Source of the DNA: Oleiharenicola sp.
GTDB taxonomy: Bacteria > Verrucomicrobiota > Verrucomicrobiia > Opitutales > Opitutaceae
DNA length: 64,000 bases
Reading direction: 5' to 3'
NCBI GenBank assembly: GCA_025363455.1
Contig: JANYDW010000065.1
Coordinates: 62,001-126,000, forward strand
The translations under genes were made by a program, and so were the position numbers. The notes below the pieces were generated by a model. The model was not told the origin of the DNA and did no database searches. It was given only the letters and a program-made list of their open reading frames with translations. Of this stretch, positions 42,399 through 52,779 are shown in pieces. Position 1 is the stretch's first letter. Each line of letters starts with the position of its first letter.

Positions 42399-43523
42399 AT
42401 GAAATTCAAAATCAACCGCGACCACTTCAGCAACGGCCTGGCCCAGGTTCTCAATGTCGTCGGTTCCAAGGCCGCGATGCCTATCCTGAGCAATGTCCTC
42501 ATCGAGGCGGAAAAGGACTGCATCTCCCTCACGACAACCAACCTTGACCTCGGCATCCGTTGCAAGATCAAGGCGGAGGTCAAGGAGGCGGGTTCCGTAA
42601 CCCTGCCGGTCAAGCGCCTGGCCACCATCGTGCGGGAGCTGCCCAACGTGGATGTGTCGTTTGATGCGACGGCGAACCATCAGGTCAAGATCGCCTCGGG
42701 TGGATCAAACTTTCGGATCATGGGAATCGGCGCCGAGGAATTCCCCAAGCTGCCCGATTCCGGGGAAGACAAGAACTACCACCTCGACCAAGGTGAACTC
42801 GCCACGATGCTGGGCAATGTCGCGTACGCTCAGTCGACGGACGAGACCCGCTATATCCTCAACGGCGTCTATTTCAACTTCAAGGAGGGCAAGCTGACCC
42901 TCGTGGCCACCGACGGCCGTCGCCTCGCCTTGGTGGGCAAGGATATGACTGTCCCCGCGGCCAGCGCCGGGGCCATCATCCTCCCCGCCAAGACCGTGGC
43001 CGAGCTGCTGCGCCTCCTCGGCAAGGGCGAGAAGGTCAAGATCGCCTTCAACGAGCGCCGGGCCGCCTTCCAGATCGACACCGGCAAGGAAGCTGGCGGG
43101 CTGACCGATAGCATTTACCTCTTCTCGAAGGTCGTGGAGGGGAACTATCCGAATTACCAACAGGTCATCCCGAAGGAAACCCACCAGCGCATCAAGCTCG
43201 AGCGCGAGCTCTTCCTCCAATGCGTGCATCGCGCCGCCTTGGTGACGTCGGAGAAATCCAACTCCGTCAAAATCAAGCTGACCGCCAACCTGCTCGAGAT
43301 CACCGCCGCCTCACCTGACTTTGGCGAGGCGCACGAATCAATGGCGATTTCCTACAGCGGCCCCGACCTCCAGGTCGCTTTCAACCCGCAGTTTGTCATG
43401 GATCCGCTGCGCGCCCTGACCAAGGACGAGGTTTTCTTTGAGCTGAAGGACGAGGTGAGCCCCGGTGTTTTCAAGACGCTGGAGAGCTTCGTTTGCGTGA
43501 TCATGCCGGTCCGCCTGAGCTGA
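42399..43523 (+). CDS. dnaN: DNA polymerase III beta sliding clamp
   Basis: A 374-residue protein forming the ring-shaped processivity clamp of the replicative polymerase. The chain opens [21 protein letters not shown] and shows the three similar clamp domains of about 120 residues. Markers include [13 protein letters not shown] in domain 1, [28 protein letters not shown] in domain 2, and the canonical C-terminal end YVxPxRL-like [10 protein letters not shown]. Length and order are normal. In many bacteria dnaN follows dnaA at the origin; here pssA is upstream and there is no dnaA, so the origin is probably elsewhere. Confidence 0.96.
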   Translation: MKFKINRDHFSNGLAQVLNVVGSKAAMPILSNVLIEAEKDCISLTTTNLDLGIRCKIKAEVKEAGSVTLPVKRLATIVRELPNVDVSFDATANHQVKIASGGSNFRIMGIGAEEFPKLPDSGEDKNYHLDQGELATMLGNVAYAQSTDETRYILNGVYFNFKEGKLTLVATDGRRLALVGKDMTVPAASAGAIILPAKTVAELLRLLGKGEKVKIAFNERRAAFQIDTGKEAGGLTDSIYLFSKVVEGNYPNYQQVIPKETHQRIKLERELFLQCVHRAALVTSEKSNSVKIKLTANLLEITAASPDFGEAHESMAISYSGPDLQVAFNPQFVMDPLRALTKDEVFFELKDEVSPGVFKTLESFVCVIMPVRLS

Positions 43524-43560
43524 GATCGCCGCGGGCCGGCCCGCGCCCCACCCCCTATTT

Positions 43561-44442
43561 ATGTCCGCGGCTCTGTCACTGGTTCTCGCCCCGTCGATGG
43601 CGCTCCTGTTGCTGCTGCTCTACATCAACCTGCGGCTCGCCTCGCCCCTGCTTGCTATTCCCATCCGCTGGTTGCGCTGGATCCTGTTCGCGCTCTTCGC
43701 CGCGCAGGCCAACGAACAACTCGGAATGTTCGACCGGTCGGCATGGGTGGTGGCTGGCGCAGCTTTCCTGCTCTGGTTCCTCATCGAATCGGGCTTCAAC
43801 TGGCTCAAGGTCAGCGCGATCAGCCTCAGTCCGCTGCCGCTGTTTCCCCGCTATGTAGTCAACAGCAGCGGGGATGAATGGCCGACCCAAAAACGCCTGC
43901 TTAAAGTCCGCGACTGGCTGCGGAACAACCGCTTCACCCCGGTGCAGGCGCTCAAGGCCGAGCTGGGTGAAAGCATCTGGCTACGCACCTCGGTCCACCA
44001 CAATCATGACGAGACCATCCGGTTGCACACCCTCTTTGTCCCCCAGGAAAGCGGCGCAATCACGGTCTGCTTCAGTGTGGCTACCCGGACGGCCGACGGC
44101 CGCCGCTACGTCACCGACAACCTTTATATTCCCTTCGGCGGTTTTTATCCGGAGAGCTGGCACGTCGAACGCACGCCTTGGCGCCGTGGGTTGCCCGGTT
44201 TGGTGGCGCGGCATCAAGCCCGGCTGGCGCACGCCGGCTCGTCCGCGCTTCCCTGGGACAACACCCCGATCGACGATATCAACCAGCAGCAGCAGCAAAT
44301 GGAGATGGTCAACACTGAGCTCGGTTATCTCCTCCCTCATGCTGAACGTGAGGAATACGGCAAAATTACCCCCGAGGGCCGGTTTCGCGTGTGGAAGGAA
44401 GCCTGGCTGCTCGACTACCTCGGCGTGGCCCAGCGTTACTAA
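43561..44442 (+). CDS. Conserved-looking membrane protein of unknown function, 293 aa
   Basis: Residues 1-90 contain three hydrophobic stretches, with a membrane-embedded RWLRWILFALFAAQANEQLG between the first and second. The remainder is soluble: PTQKRLLKVRDWLRNNRFTP, a beta-rich central part (SIWLRTSVHHNHDETIRLHTLF) and a C-terminal helix region containing a short Gln run (NQQQQQMEMV). It follows dnaN by 37 bases and may share its transcript. I do not recognise the family. Confidence 0.75.
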   Translation: MSAALSLVLAPSMALLLLLLYINLRLASPLLAIPIRWLRWILFALFAAQANEQLGMFDRSAWVVAGAAFLLWFLIESGFNWLKVSAISLSPLPLFPRYVVNSSGDEWPTQKRLLKVRDWLRNNRFTPVQALKAELGESIWLRTSVHHNHDETIRLHTLFVPQESGAITVCFSVATRTADGRRYVTDNLYIPFGGFYPESWHVERTPWRRGLPGLVARHQARLAHAGSSALPWDNTPIDDINQQQQQMEMVNTELGYLLPHAEREEYGKITPEGRFRVWKEAWLLDYLGVAQRY

Positions 44443-44549
44443 ACCAGCTGGCCGGTGCGGCGGGCCAGACCGCCGCCAATCATTTGTGAAAAACCTGCGC
44501 CTCCCTAAAAAGGCTCGTGTCGCAAAATCCGTCCGTTAACCCATAGGTC

Positions 44550-44849
44550 ATGTTGCTGCTCGCTGTCACTGCAGTTGAAAAACTCAAGACCCTCCCACCG
44601 GACGTGTGGCTGAAGATCGGCATTGGCGTCGCGGTGTTCGTCGCGGCCATTTTCCTTTTCCGAAAGGTAATGAAGATGAACAAGATCATTGGCGGGATCA
44701 TCGCATTTGTCGTCTGCTCCGTCGTTTTTTTCTCCTGGGTCTATAACCGCAATGAGCCCAAGTTCCTGACCCCCATCGTAGAGAAGATCGCACCCTTCTT
44801 CCCGAGCGCCGGGGCTTACAACGCCAAGCAGTCCACCACGCCCAAGTAA
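44550..44849 (+). CDS. Small membrane protein, 99 aa
   Basis: Two hydrophobic segments at about residues 22-40 and 47-65 are separated by the basic loop RKVMKMNK. The C-terminal 35 residues are soluble and probably periplasmic or cytoplasmic (KFLTPIVEKIAPFFPSAG). It has no recognisable motif. It lies 107 bases after the preceding membrane protein and 87 before gnd, so it may have its own promoter. Confidence 0.65.
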   Translation: MLLLAVTAVEKLKTLPPDVWLKIGIGVAVFVAAIFLFRKVMKMNKIIGGIIAFVVCSVVFFSWVYNRNEPKFLTPIVEKIAPFFPSAGAYNAKQSTTPK

Positions 44850-44936
44850 TAAGGGCTGGCAGGCAGGGTTATTACGCGCCCGCCGCCAAAAACAGGGTCG
44901 TCTTTATCCGGCGGAACGCTACAGCTGGCCTTCCTT

Positions 44937-46442
44937 ATGGCCAAACCGCATTCTGACATCGGACTCATCGGCCTCGCCGTGATGGGTCAGAACCTCGCCC
45001 TGAATATCGCCGACCACGGCTTCCAGATCTCGGTCTACAACCGCACCACGGAAAAGACCGACAAATTTGTCGCCGAGAATCCGTCCACCCCGGGTGGCGT
45101 GGTCGGGACCAAGACCCTGCAGGAATTCGTCGCTTCCCTCGCGCAACCGCGCAAGGCCATCATCCTCGTTCAGGCGGGGAAGCCGACCGATGCGGTCATC
45201 GACGGTCTGGCTGCACTCTTCGCGCCGGGAGACATCATCATCGATGGCGGCAACGCTCTCTGGACCGACACGATCCGGCGCGAAAAGGCGCTCAAGGAAA
45301 AAGGCCTGCGCTTCATCGGGTCCGGCGTTTCCGGCGGAGAGGAAGGCGCGCGCTTCGGCCCGGCCCTCATGCCCGGCGGCGATCCGGCGGCCTACAAGGA
45401 ACTCGCTCCCGTTTGGAACGCCGTCGCGGCCAAAGTTGATGCCAAGACGGGCAAACCCCTCACCGGCGCCAGCCCCGGCAAACCCATCGTGGGCGGGGTG
45501 CCTTGCGCAACCTACATCGGGGAGAATGGCGCGGGCCACTACGTTAAGATGGTCCACAACGGCATCGAATACGGCGACATGCAGATGATCTGCGAGGCTT
45601 ACGCGTTGATGCAGGGCTTGCTCGGGCTCAAGGCCGGGGAAATGGGTGCTATCTTCAGCGAGTGGAATGCCGGCGCACTCGACAGCTTCCTCATCGAAAT
45701 CACGGCGGACATCCTCAAGCAAAAAGACCCGACGAACAACAAGAAGGCCTTCGTCGACATCGTCCTCGATACCGCCGGCCAGAAGGGCACAGGCAAGTGG
45801 ACCTCGACCAACGCCCTCGATATGGGTGTGCCGGCCCCGACCATCGCCGAGTCCGTTTTCGCCCGCTGCATCTCCGCCATCAAGGAGGAGCGTGTCGCCG
45901 CCTCGAAAATCCTCAAGGGCCCGGGCAAGAAATACCGCGGCTCCAAGAAGGCGCTCGTGCAGGCCATCCACGACGCCCTTTACTGCTCGAAGATCTGTTC
46001 CTACGCCCAGGGTTTCCAGCTCATGCGCACCGCGCAGAAGGAATACAACTGGACGCTCAACTTCGGCGAGATCGCGCAGATCTGGCGCGGCGGCTGTATC
46101 ATCCGCGCGGCGTTCCTGCAAAAAATTACCGAGGCCTACGGCCGCAATCCGAACCTCGCGAACCTGCTCCTCGACCCGTATTTCAACAAGACGGTGAAGA
46201 AGGCGCAGGAAAACTGGCGCAAGGTCGTCTCGCTCGCCGCCGAATGCGGCGTCGCGGCGCCGACGTTCAGCTCCGCCCTCGCCTACTACGACAGCTACCG
46301 TTCGGCCCGCCTCCCGGCCAACCTGCTCCAGGCGCAGCGCGACTACTTCGGCGCCCACACCTACGAGCGCACCGACCGGCCGCGCGGCAAGTTCTTCCAC
46401 GTGGACTGGCCGGAGCCCGCACGTCCGCAAATCGAAGTCTGA
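44937..46442 (+). CDS. gnd: 6-phosphogluconate dehydrogenase (decarboxylating)
   Basis: A 501-residue cytoplasmic enzyme of the pentose phosphate pathway that converts 6-phosphogluconate to ribulose 5-phosphate with NADP reduction. The nucleotide-binding start is [17 protein letters not shown], with VYNRTTEK giving the basic residues that favour NADP. The substrate motif is [19 protein letters not shown], and the catalytic Lys lies in [17 protein letters not shown]. The all-helical C-terminal domain is complete, including [15 protein letters not shown]. Length fits the long (about 470-500) form of the family. Confidence 0.96.
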   Translation: MAKPHSDIGLIGLAVMGQNLALNIADHGFQISVYNRTTEKTDKFVAENPSTPGGVVGTKTLQEFVASLAQPRKAIILVQAGKPTDAVIDGLAALFAPGDIIIDGGNALWTDTIRREKALKEKGLRFIGSGVSGGEEGARFGPALMPGGDPAAYKELAPVWNAVAAKVDAKTGKPLTGASPGKPIVGGVPCATYIGENGAGHYVKMVHNGIEYGDMQMICEAYALMQGLLGLKAGEMGAIFSEWNAGALDSFLIEITADILKQKDPTNNKKAFVDIVLDTAGQKGTGKWTSTNALDMGVPAPTIAESVFARCISAIKEERVAASKILKGPGKKYRGSKKALVQAIHDALYCSKICSYAQGFQLMRTAQKEYNWTLNFGEIAQIWRGGCIIRAAFLQKITEAYGRNPNLANLLLDPYFNKTVKKAQENWRKVVSLAAECGVAAPTFSSALAYYDSYRSARLPANLLQAQRDYFGAHTYERTDRPRGKFFHVDWPEPARPQIEV

Positions 46443-46579
46443 TTTGGAACTCATTCTGGGGCCCGGTCTTAAACGGCCGCGCCTTTTTGCTTATGGCCCG
46501 CAAGAGGCTGGCTACATTGCGCGCCGACCGAGGCCGAACGCCTTGCAGTGGGTCGCGGTGGCCCTAGCCTCGTCCCGTC

Positions 46580-46822
46580 ATGGAAGCCGTCGTCATCATT
46601 ATCCCGCCCATCATCGCCCTGCTCATCGGCGCATGGGCGGTGCTGTCGCCGCAATCGGTGGATCCGGTGGCGGAGCAAGCCCGGCTCGATCAGCACATCG
46701 CCCGGCTGGAGGAAAGCCTGGCCCGTGCCCGCGCGGACAACTGGGACGAACAGATGATCACTAACCTCCTCGACAAGCTGGCCGCTGCCCGACGCGAGCA
46801 AAGTACCCTGCTGGCCGCTTGA
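46580..46822 (+). CDS. Small membrane-anchored coiled-coil protein, 80 aa
   Basis: Residues 4-22 are hydrophobic (VVIIIPPIIALLIGAWAVL); the rest is a charged helix with heptad spacing (LDQHIARLEESLARARADN and ITNLLDKLAAARREQ). Probably a single-pass membrane protein that oligomerises. It is a free-standing small gene after gnd. The amino-acid pattern strongly suggests real coding, but the family is unknown. Confidence 0.65.
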   Translation: MEAVVIIIPPIIALLIGAWAVLSPQSVDPVAEQARLDQHIARLEESLARARADNWDEQMITNLLDKLAAARREQSTLLAA

Positions 46823-46837
46823 TACCGGGAGCATCGT

Positions 46838-46897
46838 TGTAGCGGCGCTCGATGAGCGCCGTTGCTCAAACCCGGCGGTCATCGACCGCCGCTCCAG
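46838..46897. repeat. Double-hairpin palindromic element with TTGTAG start
   Basis: CGGCGCTC..GAGCGCCG and GGCGGTC..GACCGCC form two adjacent hairpins. The opening TGTAG is shared with other elements in the window, but the stems differ in sequence. Confidence 0.65.
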
Positions 46898-46949
46898 ACC
46901 AGCGGTCGGTGGGTGTGACGGTTGACAGATTGGCGCGAGGCGAAGCACC

Positions 46950-49349
46950 ATGGCGCGCTTTCTTGTGAGCGCCGTCCCCCAGCCGAGTCAGAAATCCGCG
47001 CGCCCAACCGGCGCCTTCGCCAAGATCTGGTTTTTCCGGGCGTTCACGGCCCTCGTCATTCCGGCGCTTTTGTTATTGTTGCTCGAAGGTGGCCTGCAAG
47101 TAGCGGGCTTCGGCCGGCCCACCGGATTTTTCATTCCGGATGACAAGCCCGGTTTCCTCCGGACGAATCCGGACTACGTCAGCCTCTTCCTGCCCGGGAG
47201 TTTCGACCTGCGGCAGCTGAACTATCGCGTCGCGGAGAAAAAACCGGCCAACGCGGTGCGGATCGTCGTGCTCGGTGAATCGGCCGCCCAAGGGATCCCG
47301 GTGCCGATGTTTGCCTTTGCGCCCCAATTGCGCGCGCAGCTGCGCGCGCGTTATCCTGAAAAAAATATCGAGGTCATCAACACCGGCGTGGTCGCGATCA
47401 ATTCGCACGTGGTTTATCAGATCGCCCGGGATGTGGCGCGCTATGCGCCGGACCTCTTCGTGGTTTATATGGGCAACAACGAGGTGGTCGGGCCCTATGG
47501 CCCCGGATGCTCCTATTTGTCGGACATGCGACCGCTGTGGGCGATTCGTTTGGGTGCCTGGGTGCAATCGACCCGCACCGGGCAGCTGGTCGCTGCCGCC
47601 ATGGCGAAGGTCGCCCGCCTGAAAAAACCACCGCTGGAATGGGGCGGCATGGCGATGTTTGTGAACAGCGCTGTGCGCGGCGACGATCCCCGGCTGGAGG
47701 CAGTCTATCGGAACTTCGAAGCCAACCTGCGCGACATTGTCCGGGTAGCCACCAGGGCCGGCGCCCAAACTCTGCTCTGTACGGTGGTGTCGAACCTGAA
47801 GGACAGCCCGCCGTTTCTTTCCCTGCACCGGCCTGATCTCGCCCCGACGGACCTGACCGCATGGCAACATGCTTTTGCCGAGGGCCGGCTCGCGTGGAAA
47901 CTGGGCGAGACCGCGGCAGCCCGGAGCCATCTGAACGAGGCTTGGCGCGTTGACCCACAACATGCCGACACCGCCTTCATGCTCGGCGACCTCGACCAGC
48001 AGGTGGGCGAAACCAACGCCGCCCGCCAGTGGTTTATCGCGGCCCAACGCTGGGATGCGCTCCGCTTTCGGCCGGATCCCAAGCTAAATGAAATCATTCG
48101 CGCGGTGGCCCGCGATCAACCTTTTGTCCGTCTGGTGGATTCCGCGCGGCTGCTCGGCTCGGATCCTGCCTCGACCGGAGCGTCCGCCGGACGGGAACTG
48201 TTCTTTGAGCACGTGCACTTTGACTGGGAGGGAAACTACCAGCTCGCCCGGCTCATCGCCGAAGGCGCCGGGGCGACGCTGTTCAAAAGCGAGACCGGCC
48301 AGCGGCCGTGGCTTGATTCCACCGGGTGCGCGGCCGCCCTCGGTTACACGGCCCAGGCCCGTTTTACCGTCCTGCAACGGACCACCTTGATCACCCAGAA
48401 CCCGCCATTCACCAACCAGCTCACTTACCCGCAAGATCAGGCCTGGATGGCGCGGGCCCTCGCCCAAGCGGACGCGGAGCACCGCAATCCCGAAGTCATC
48501 AAGCGCGCCCAGGTCGCCGTGCAGGCGGCCGTGATCCACGACCCCGACAATCCCGACCTGGTGAAACTGGAGCAGGAAATCGACGATGACCTGGGCGACT
48601 TGACTGGAGCCTTGGTACAGGTTCGCCGGGGCCGGGAGCTCCAGCCGTACAATTTCGCGCTCGCCACGGATGAAGCCATCAAGCTCGCGCGGCTGGGTCG
48701 CTATGACGAAGCAGAAAGACTCCTGCAGGAAACCGCCCGCACCTGCACGCCGCGAGACTTTGTCAAGATGGGTCCGGCCTTCACCGATTTCTTCGCCCGC
48801 ACCAAGCGGTTTGAAGAAGGACGGCGGTATTTTGACCAGGCGATCGCCCGGCAACCCGCTGAATCTAGCCTCCTTTTCTCGCGCGGCCGCCTGGCCCAGT
48901 TTGCCGGGGACCTGATGGCGGCCGAGCGCGACTATCGTGCGGCCTTGGAGAAGGAACCCGCCAATCAGAATGTCCTGGAAGTACTGGTGGGTCTGTTGAT
49001 TTCCGGAGGAAAAACCCGCGAGGCCGAACAGCAGTCCCTGATTTCCGCGGATTTTCAGCGCCGGAACCAGGCCAACAACCTCCGGGTTGCGGCCAGCCTT
49101 GAGGCGCGGAATGAGCAGGAAGCGGCCCTCAAGTATTATGAGGCAGCGGTGCTCAGTGGGCCCGCGCCCGCGGCTCTCCATCTGAGAATTGCCACCAAGC
49201 TCTATGCAGCGCGACGCATGCGCGAAACGCTCGACCATTTGGCGGATGCCTTCCGGCTTTCGATGGACGAGGGAGATCCGGCCATTACCGCGGAGATCAA
49301 GCAGCTCATCGACCGGGTGCGGGCGGAAGCCGCCGTCCGCGGGAAGTGA
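46950..49349 (+). CDS. Membrane-anchored SGNH-hydrolase-like protein with TPR repeats
   Basis: A 799-residue protein with one membrane helix near residues 28-50 (FRAFTALVIPALLLLLLEGG). An SGNH/GDSL-like fold follows: VVLGESAAQG gives the Ser block, NTGVVAINSHVV the Gly block, VVYMGNNEVVGPYG the Asn block, and FEHVHFDWEGNYQLA the His block (His about residue 425). The fold is interrupted by a TPR pair (about 310-370), and TPR-like helices fill about 500-790. A GNNE block replaces the usual GxND. It probably acts on an acyl or acetyl ester of an exported glycan, but the substrate is not known. Confidence 0.8.
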   Translation: MARFLVSAVPQPSQKSARPTGAFAKIWFFRAFTALVIPALLLLLLEGGLQVAGFGRPTGFFIPDDKPGFLRTNPDYVSLFLPGSFDLRQLNYRVAEKKPANAVRIVVLGESAAQGIPVPMFAFAPQLRAQLRARYPEKNIEVINTGVVAINSHVVYQIARDVARYAPDLFVVYMGNNEVVGPYGPGCSYLSDMRPLWAIRLGAWVQSTRTGQLVAAAMAKVARLKKPPLEWGGMAMFVNSAVRGDDPRLEAVYRNFEANLRDIVRVATRAGAQTLLCTVVSNLKDSPPFLSLHRPDLAPTDLTAWQHAFAEGRLAWKLGETAAARSHLNEAWRVDPQHADTAFMLGDLDQQVGETNAARQWFIAAQRWDALRFRPDPKLNEIIRAVARDQPFVRLVDSARLLGSDPASTGASAGRELFFEHVHFDWEGNYQLARLIAEGAGATLFKSETGQRPWLDSTGCAAALGYTAQARFTVLQRTTLITQNPPFTNQLTYPQDQAWMARALAQADAEHRNPEVIKRAQVAVQAAVIHDPDNPDLVKLEQEIDDDLGDLTGALVQVRRGRELQPYNFALATDEAIKLARLGRYDEAERLLQETARTCTPRDFVKMGPAFTDFFARTKRFEEGRRYFDQAIARQPAESSLLFSRGRLAQFAGDLMAAERDYRAALEKEPANQNVLEVLVGLLISGGKTREAEQQSLISADFQRRNQANNLRVAASLEARNEQEAALKYYEAAVLSGPAPAALHLRIATKLYAARRMRETLDHLADAFRLSMDEGDPAITAEIKQLIDRVRAEAAVRGK

Positions 49350-49361
49350 CCCGCCGTCCGC

Positions 49362-52300
49362 CTATTCGGCGAGAAGAAAAGCCAGGGCAAGGTCCACCCG
49401 TTCGCGCCAACTGCGCTCCGAATGCGCGGCGCCGGCGAATTTTAACGTCAGCCAGTCACGACCTTCTGTGTAGCCCGCCGCGCGCACGGCCGCGTCCACG
49501 CGCCGTTGGTAGGGTTCATACGTGGCGTCGAGCGTCTCGGTGCCGAAGTCGAAATAAAGCCGGTGCATTCCCGGTTTAGGCAGGTGGCGGGCAAACCAAT
49601 CGATGATCACGCCGTCGCCCAGTGGCCAGTGGATCGAGACTCCAGCGGCGCCTCCGAAGACCTCGGGGTATTCGCAGATCGCATAGGCGGAGATCAAGGC
49701 GCCCATGCTCGAACCTATGGTGAAAGTGTGCCCGGGTTCCGGACGGGTGCGGTAAGTGTGGTCGATGAAGGGTTTCAGCTCCGTGACCAGAAACTGCAGG
49801 TAGGCGTCTCCTTGCGGCGGGGCGGCCGGCAGTTTGTAGCGCACCATAAAATCCGCGAACAACTCCGCTGACACCGCTTTCTGCGGCAGGTATTCGCCGA
49901 AACGGGCTTTCGTGTTCCATACGCCGACGATGATGGCGCCGCGCGTCCGACCGCCAGCCATGAGCCGCGCCAGTGCCAGGTCCGCCGACCACGGAACTCC
50001 GCCATAGCCCGTCGCCGGGTCGAAGAGATTCTGACCATCGTGCATGTAGACAACCGGGTAGCGTTCGGCGGCGTTCGCATCGTAGCCCGGCGGAAGCCAG
50101 ACATCGATGCGCCGTGGCGTCACGAACTTTGAGGAGAACGCCGCCTGCGTCTCAATGCGGCCACCAGGCAGCGCGGCGACGGAGGCCGCGGTGACTACCG
50201 TGGCCGGCGCGAAGACCGTGCCGGCGCGGTTGCGCACCAAGGCAAGATAATGGCCGGGTGCCGTCGCAATGAGGCTGGAGTCCGTTGCGCCGGGAATCTC
50301 GGCGGAATCGCGTACCCATTGGTATTCGAGCGGGCCGGTGCCTTCTGCGGCCACCCGAAGCAGCAACGGTGTTCCGGGCGTTAGCTGGGCGGTTGCGGGT
50401 GGGGAGGACAGAATGACGGGCCCGGTGGCACCGGTGATGCCGAAGGGGCCGCCCACCGGGGCGACCTTCACCCCGGAGACCTGCGCGGCGACCGAGCGGC
50501 CACGCAGGTCGTCGACGGTGGCGATGAAGGTGAGTTGTTCGCCCGCCGCAAGGTCGGCGGGCGGGGTCCAGAAAACCCGGTACGGCGCCGTGTCATCGGT
50601 GCCGATGAGTTCGTATTGACCGGGACGCGAGGCGCGTCGCAGGACAAAGGTGACCTCGGCGAACCCGTCACTCCCGCCAACCTCGGCGCGCAGTTCCTGG
50701 CGTGAAGGAAAGGAATGACCGTCCATTTCTCGCCGGTTGAATGTCAAGGTCGCCCCCTCGGCAGGATTGACCAACGCGAGCCGGAGAGGACCGGTCTGGG
50801 CTGGGAGCGGAGCCGCCGCGCGCCAGACGGCGAACTGCAATGGGTCGAGTTCGATGGTGACGCGGCCGGTGGCGTCCGCGGTGAGGGTGGCGCTCGAGCC
50901 GGCCCCGGTGTGCGAGTCGAAGAGCAGGGTTAAGTGGGCGCCGGCCGGCTGGCTCGTGGGCAGGCTGGCGGCGAGCTTCTCTTGCCGCGAATTGTTCAAC
51001 GCGACGAGGTATTCGACTTTCTCACCGCGTTCGATACGGGAGAAGGCGAAAAGCCCGGGCTGGCCGCTGTCACGCACCAGCATCCCGCCGGTGCGCAAGG
51101 CCGGATGGGCGGCGCGGAGGGCACCGAGCTTCGCGAAGAACAGGTAGAACGGGTGAGTGGGGTCAAACTTGTCGTCCGCGCCAGTGCGCGTGGTGCCAAG
51201 CAGCAGGGCATCGCGGAAGGCAGGTGATTTGGACGGAAACATGTCCTCGCGGGCCTGCATGTCGCCACCCCCGTGGCCGATCATGCCCTGTTCGTCGCCA
51301 TAGTAGAGCACGGGCTGGCCTCGTGAGAGGTAGAGCAGGCCATGGCCAAGCCGGACGAGGGCGGCGAGCAACGCGGGCGAAGCGCCCGGGTTGTCCTGCT
51401 GCAGGAAATACGCGAAGCGGCCAGCATCGTGGTTGCCGAGGAAGGTCGTGGTCGAGTGAATGTTGCTGTCGTGGTCGGTATAGAGGTCGTCGCGCAGGAT
51501 GAGGTCACCGAGGGCGGCGGCGGGACCGCCCTTGGACACAAAGCGCCGGGCGGCGACGAAGAAACCGAAGTCGAGCGTCGTATCCAATGGCATGTGCGTA
51601 GAGAATTCGCTGAGCAGGTCGACATCGAGGGTTTCATTGGCGACCTCGCCGAACTGGATGAAGGCCGGTCGGCCGGCGGCGCGGGCCGCGGCCCGGATGG
51701 CAGGAGCAAAGGCCTGCCAAAACTCGGCGTTGACGTGCCGCGCCGTGTCGATGCGAAAACCGTCCACGCCGTAGTCTCGCACCCAGGAAGAAAAGAGTTC
51801 GATCATGCCCAGTACGACACGCGGATGCTCGGTGAAGAGGTCGTCCAGGCCACTGAAGTCGCCGAGGATGGAGCTTTCGTCACGGAAGGCGGAGTTGCCG
51901 CGGTTGTGATACAGCGTGACATCGTTCAGCCAGGCCGGGTTTTTCACGGACTTTTCCGCAGGGGGCACAATCGGCAGGTACGGGAAGCTGCGGTCGGCGG
52001 ACAATGCGGGTCGCGCCGGGTCGCCGAGGCCGTTATAGGTGAAGCTGTGCTCGGTCAGTGCCGCGCCGGTCGCGGCCTCGCGCAACGGGTGCGTCTTGGT
52101 GTCGAGGTAGTCGACGCGGTAGTCTGGATAATGGATGACGTCCGCCGTGTGGTTGACGATGATGTCCATGTAGACCTTCAGACTGCGGGAGTGGGCCTGC
52201 TCCACGAACCGGCGGAAATCATCGTTAGTGCCCAGATGCGGGTCGATCTTGAGGAAATCCGTGACCCAGTAGCCGTGGTAGCCGGCGGAGCCGGTCTGCA

Positions 52301-52634
52301 CGGGCTTGTTCTGGAAGGGCGGCGTGACCCACACCGCGGTCACGCCGAGGTTTTTGAGATAGTCCAGTTGCCTGGTCAGACCGGCGAAGTCACCGCCGTG
52401 GAAATAGCCGATCCGCGTCGGGTCAAAGCCGTGATCCTCGATTCCGCCGGGAAAACCGCCGGTGTCATTGGCAGTTGAGCCATTGGCAAACCGATCAGTG
52501 AGCAGGAAATAGATCGTCTGTCCGGCCCCGGGATGGGTGAAGCGCGGCACGACGACCGGTTCGGTAGAGCGGGCGGACGCCCCCAAGGCGAAAGTGAAGA
52601 AGAGGCACAGAATCCGGCGGGAAAGGAAGGACAT
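49362..52634 (-). CDS. Exported alpha-amylase (GH13) fused to an esterase-D-like domain
   Basis: From ATG 52634 the protein has 1090 residues; an earlier in-frame codon at 52793 adds unlikely leader sequence. After the signal peptide (RRILCLFFTFALGASA), a GH13 catalytic domain runs to about 600: DIIVNHTADV, the nucleophile region GFRIDTARHVN (near 290), the acid/base region FGEVANE and FLGNHDAGRF. Beta domains follow, including an Ig-like segment near 740-825. Residues about 830-1090 are an alpha/beta hydrolase of the esterase D/enterochelin-esterase type: VVYMHDGQNLFD, the nucleophile elbow GSSMGAL (near 974) and the His of GAAHSERSW. It likely cuts starch and a linked ester outside the cell. 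Divergent from the receptor gene. Confidence 0.88.
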   Translation of the reverse strand: MSFLSRRILCLFFTFALGASARSTEPVVVPRFTHPGAGQTIYFLLTDRFANGSTANDTGGFPGGIEDHGFDPTRIGYFHGGDFAGLTRQLDYLKNLGVTAVWVTPPFQNKPVQTGSAGYHGYWVTDFLKIDPHLGTNDDFRRFVEQAHSRSLKVYMDIIVNHTADVIHYPDYRVDYLDTKTHPLREAATGAALTEHSFTYNGLGDPARPALSADRSFPYLPIVPPAEKSVKNPAWLNDVTLYHNRGNSAFRDESSILGDFSGLDDLFTEHPRVVLGMIELFSSWVRDYGVDGFRIDTARHVNAEFWQAFAPAIRAAARAAGRPAFIQFGEVANETLDVDLLSEFSTHMPLDTTLDFGFFVAARRFVSKGGPAAALGDLILRDDLYTDHDSNIHSTTTFLGNHDAGRFAYFLQQDNPGASPALLAALVRLGHGLLYLSRGQPVLYYGDEQGMIGHGGGDMQAREDMFPSKSPAFRDALLLGTTRTGADDKFDPTHPFYLFFAKLGALRAAHPALRTGGMLVRDSGQPGLFAFSRIERGEKVEYLVALNNSRQEKLAASLPTSQPAGAHLTLLFDSHTGAGSSATLTADATGRVTIELDPLQFAVWRAAAPLPAQTGPLRLALVNPAEGATLTFNRREMDGHSFPSRQELRAEVGGSDGFAEVTFVLRRASRPGQYELIGTDDTAPYRVFWTPPADLAAGEQLTFIATVDDLRGRSVAAQVSGVKVAPVGGPFGITGATGPVILSSPPATAQLTPGTPLLLRVAAEGTGPLEYQWVRDSAEIPGATDSSLIATAPGHYLALVRNRAGTVFAPATVVTAASVAALPGGRIETQAAFSSKFVTPRRIDVWLPPGYDANAAERYPVVYMHDGQNLFDPATGYGGVPWSADLALARLMAGGRTRGAIIVGVWNTKARFGEYLPQKAVSAELFADFMVRYKLPAAPPQGDAYLQFLVTELKPFIDHTYRTRPEPGHTFTIGSSMGALISAYAICEYPEVFGGAAGVSIHWPLGDGVIIDWFARHLPKPGMHRLYFDFGTETLDATYEPYQRRVDAAVRAAGYTEGRDWLTLKFAGAAHSERSWRERVDLALAFLLAE

Positions 52635-52742
52635 GGGGTACCCTGAGCATAACAACTCACGGACCGGGTCAAACGGGTCGCCGGGGAAAAGACTTCCATG
52701 GGCAGGAAAAAACCTAGATTGACCGGTTAGCGGCCCGGCGCC

Positions 52743-52779
52743 GGAAAAGCGGAGTGGGCGCTGATAAAACCGCTTTTCC
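52743..52779. promoter_or_regulatory. Inverted GGAAAAGCGG pair in the amylase/receptor promoter region
   Basis: GGAAAAGCGG (52743-52752) and its exact complement (52770-52779) lie 17 bases apart in the 379-base divergent promoter region (52635-53013). The right copy extends to GGGAAAAGCGGT, a 12-mer also found at 61527-61538 upstream of the AraC-type regulator. This points to a binding site for that regulator. The rest of the region has no other clear feature. Confidence 0.6.

Noticed and set aside
44919-46454. A 511-codon open frame antisense to gnd
   Set aside because: The plus strand encodes a complete 6-phosphogluconate dehydrogenase; the antisense frame is open only because of GC-rich codon use. 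The same holds for long antisense frames at 1694-3034 and 19185-20447.
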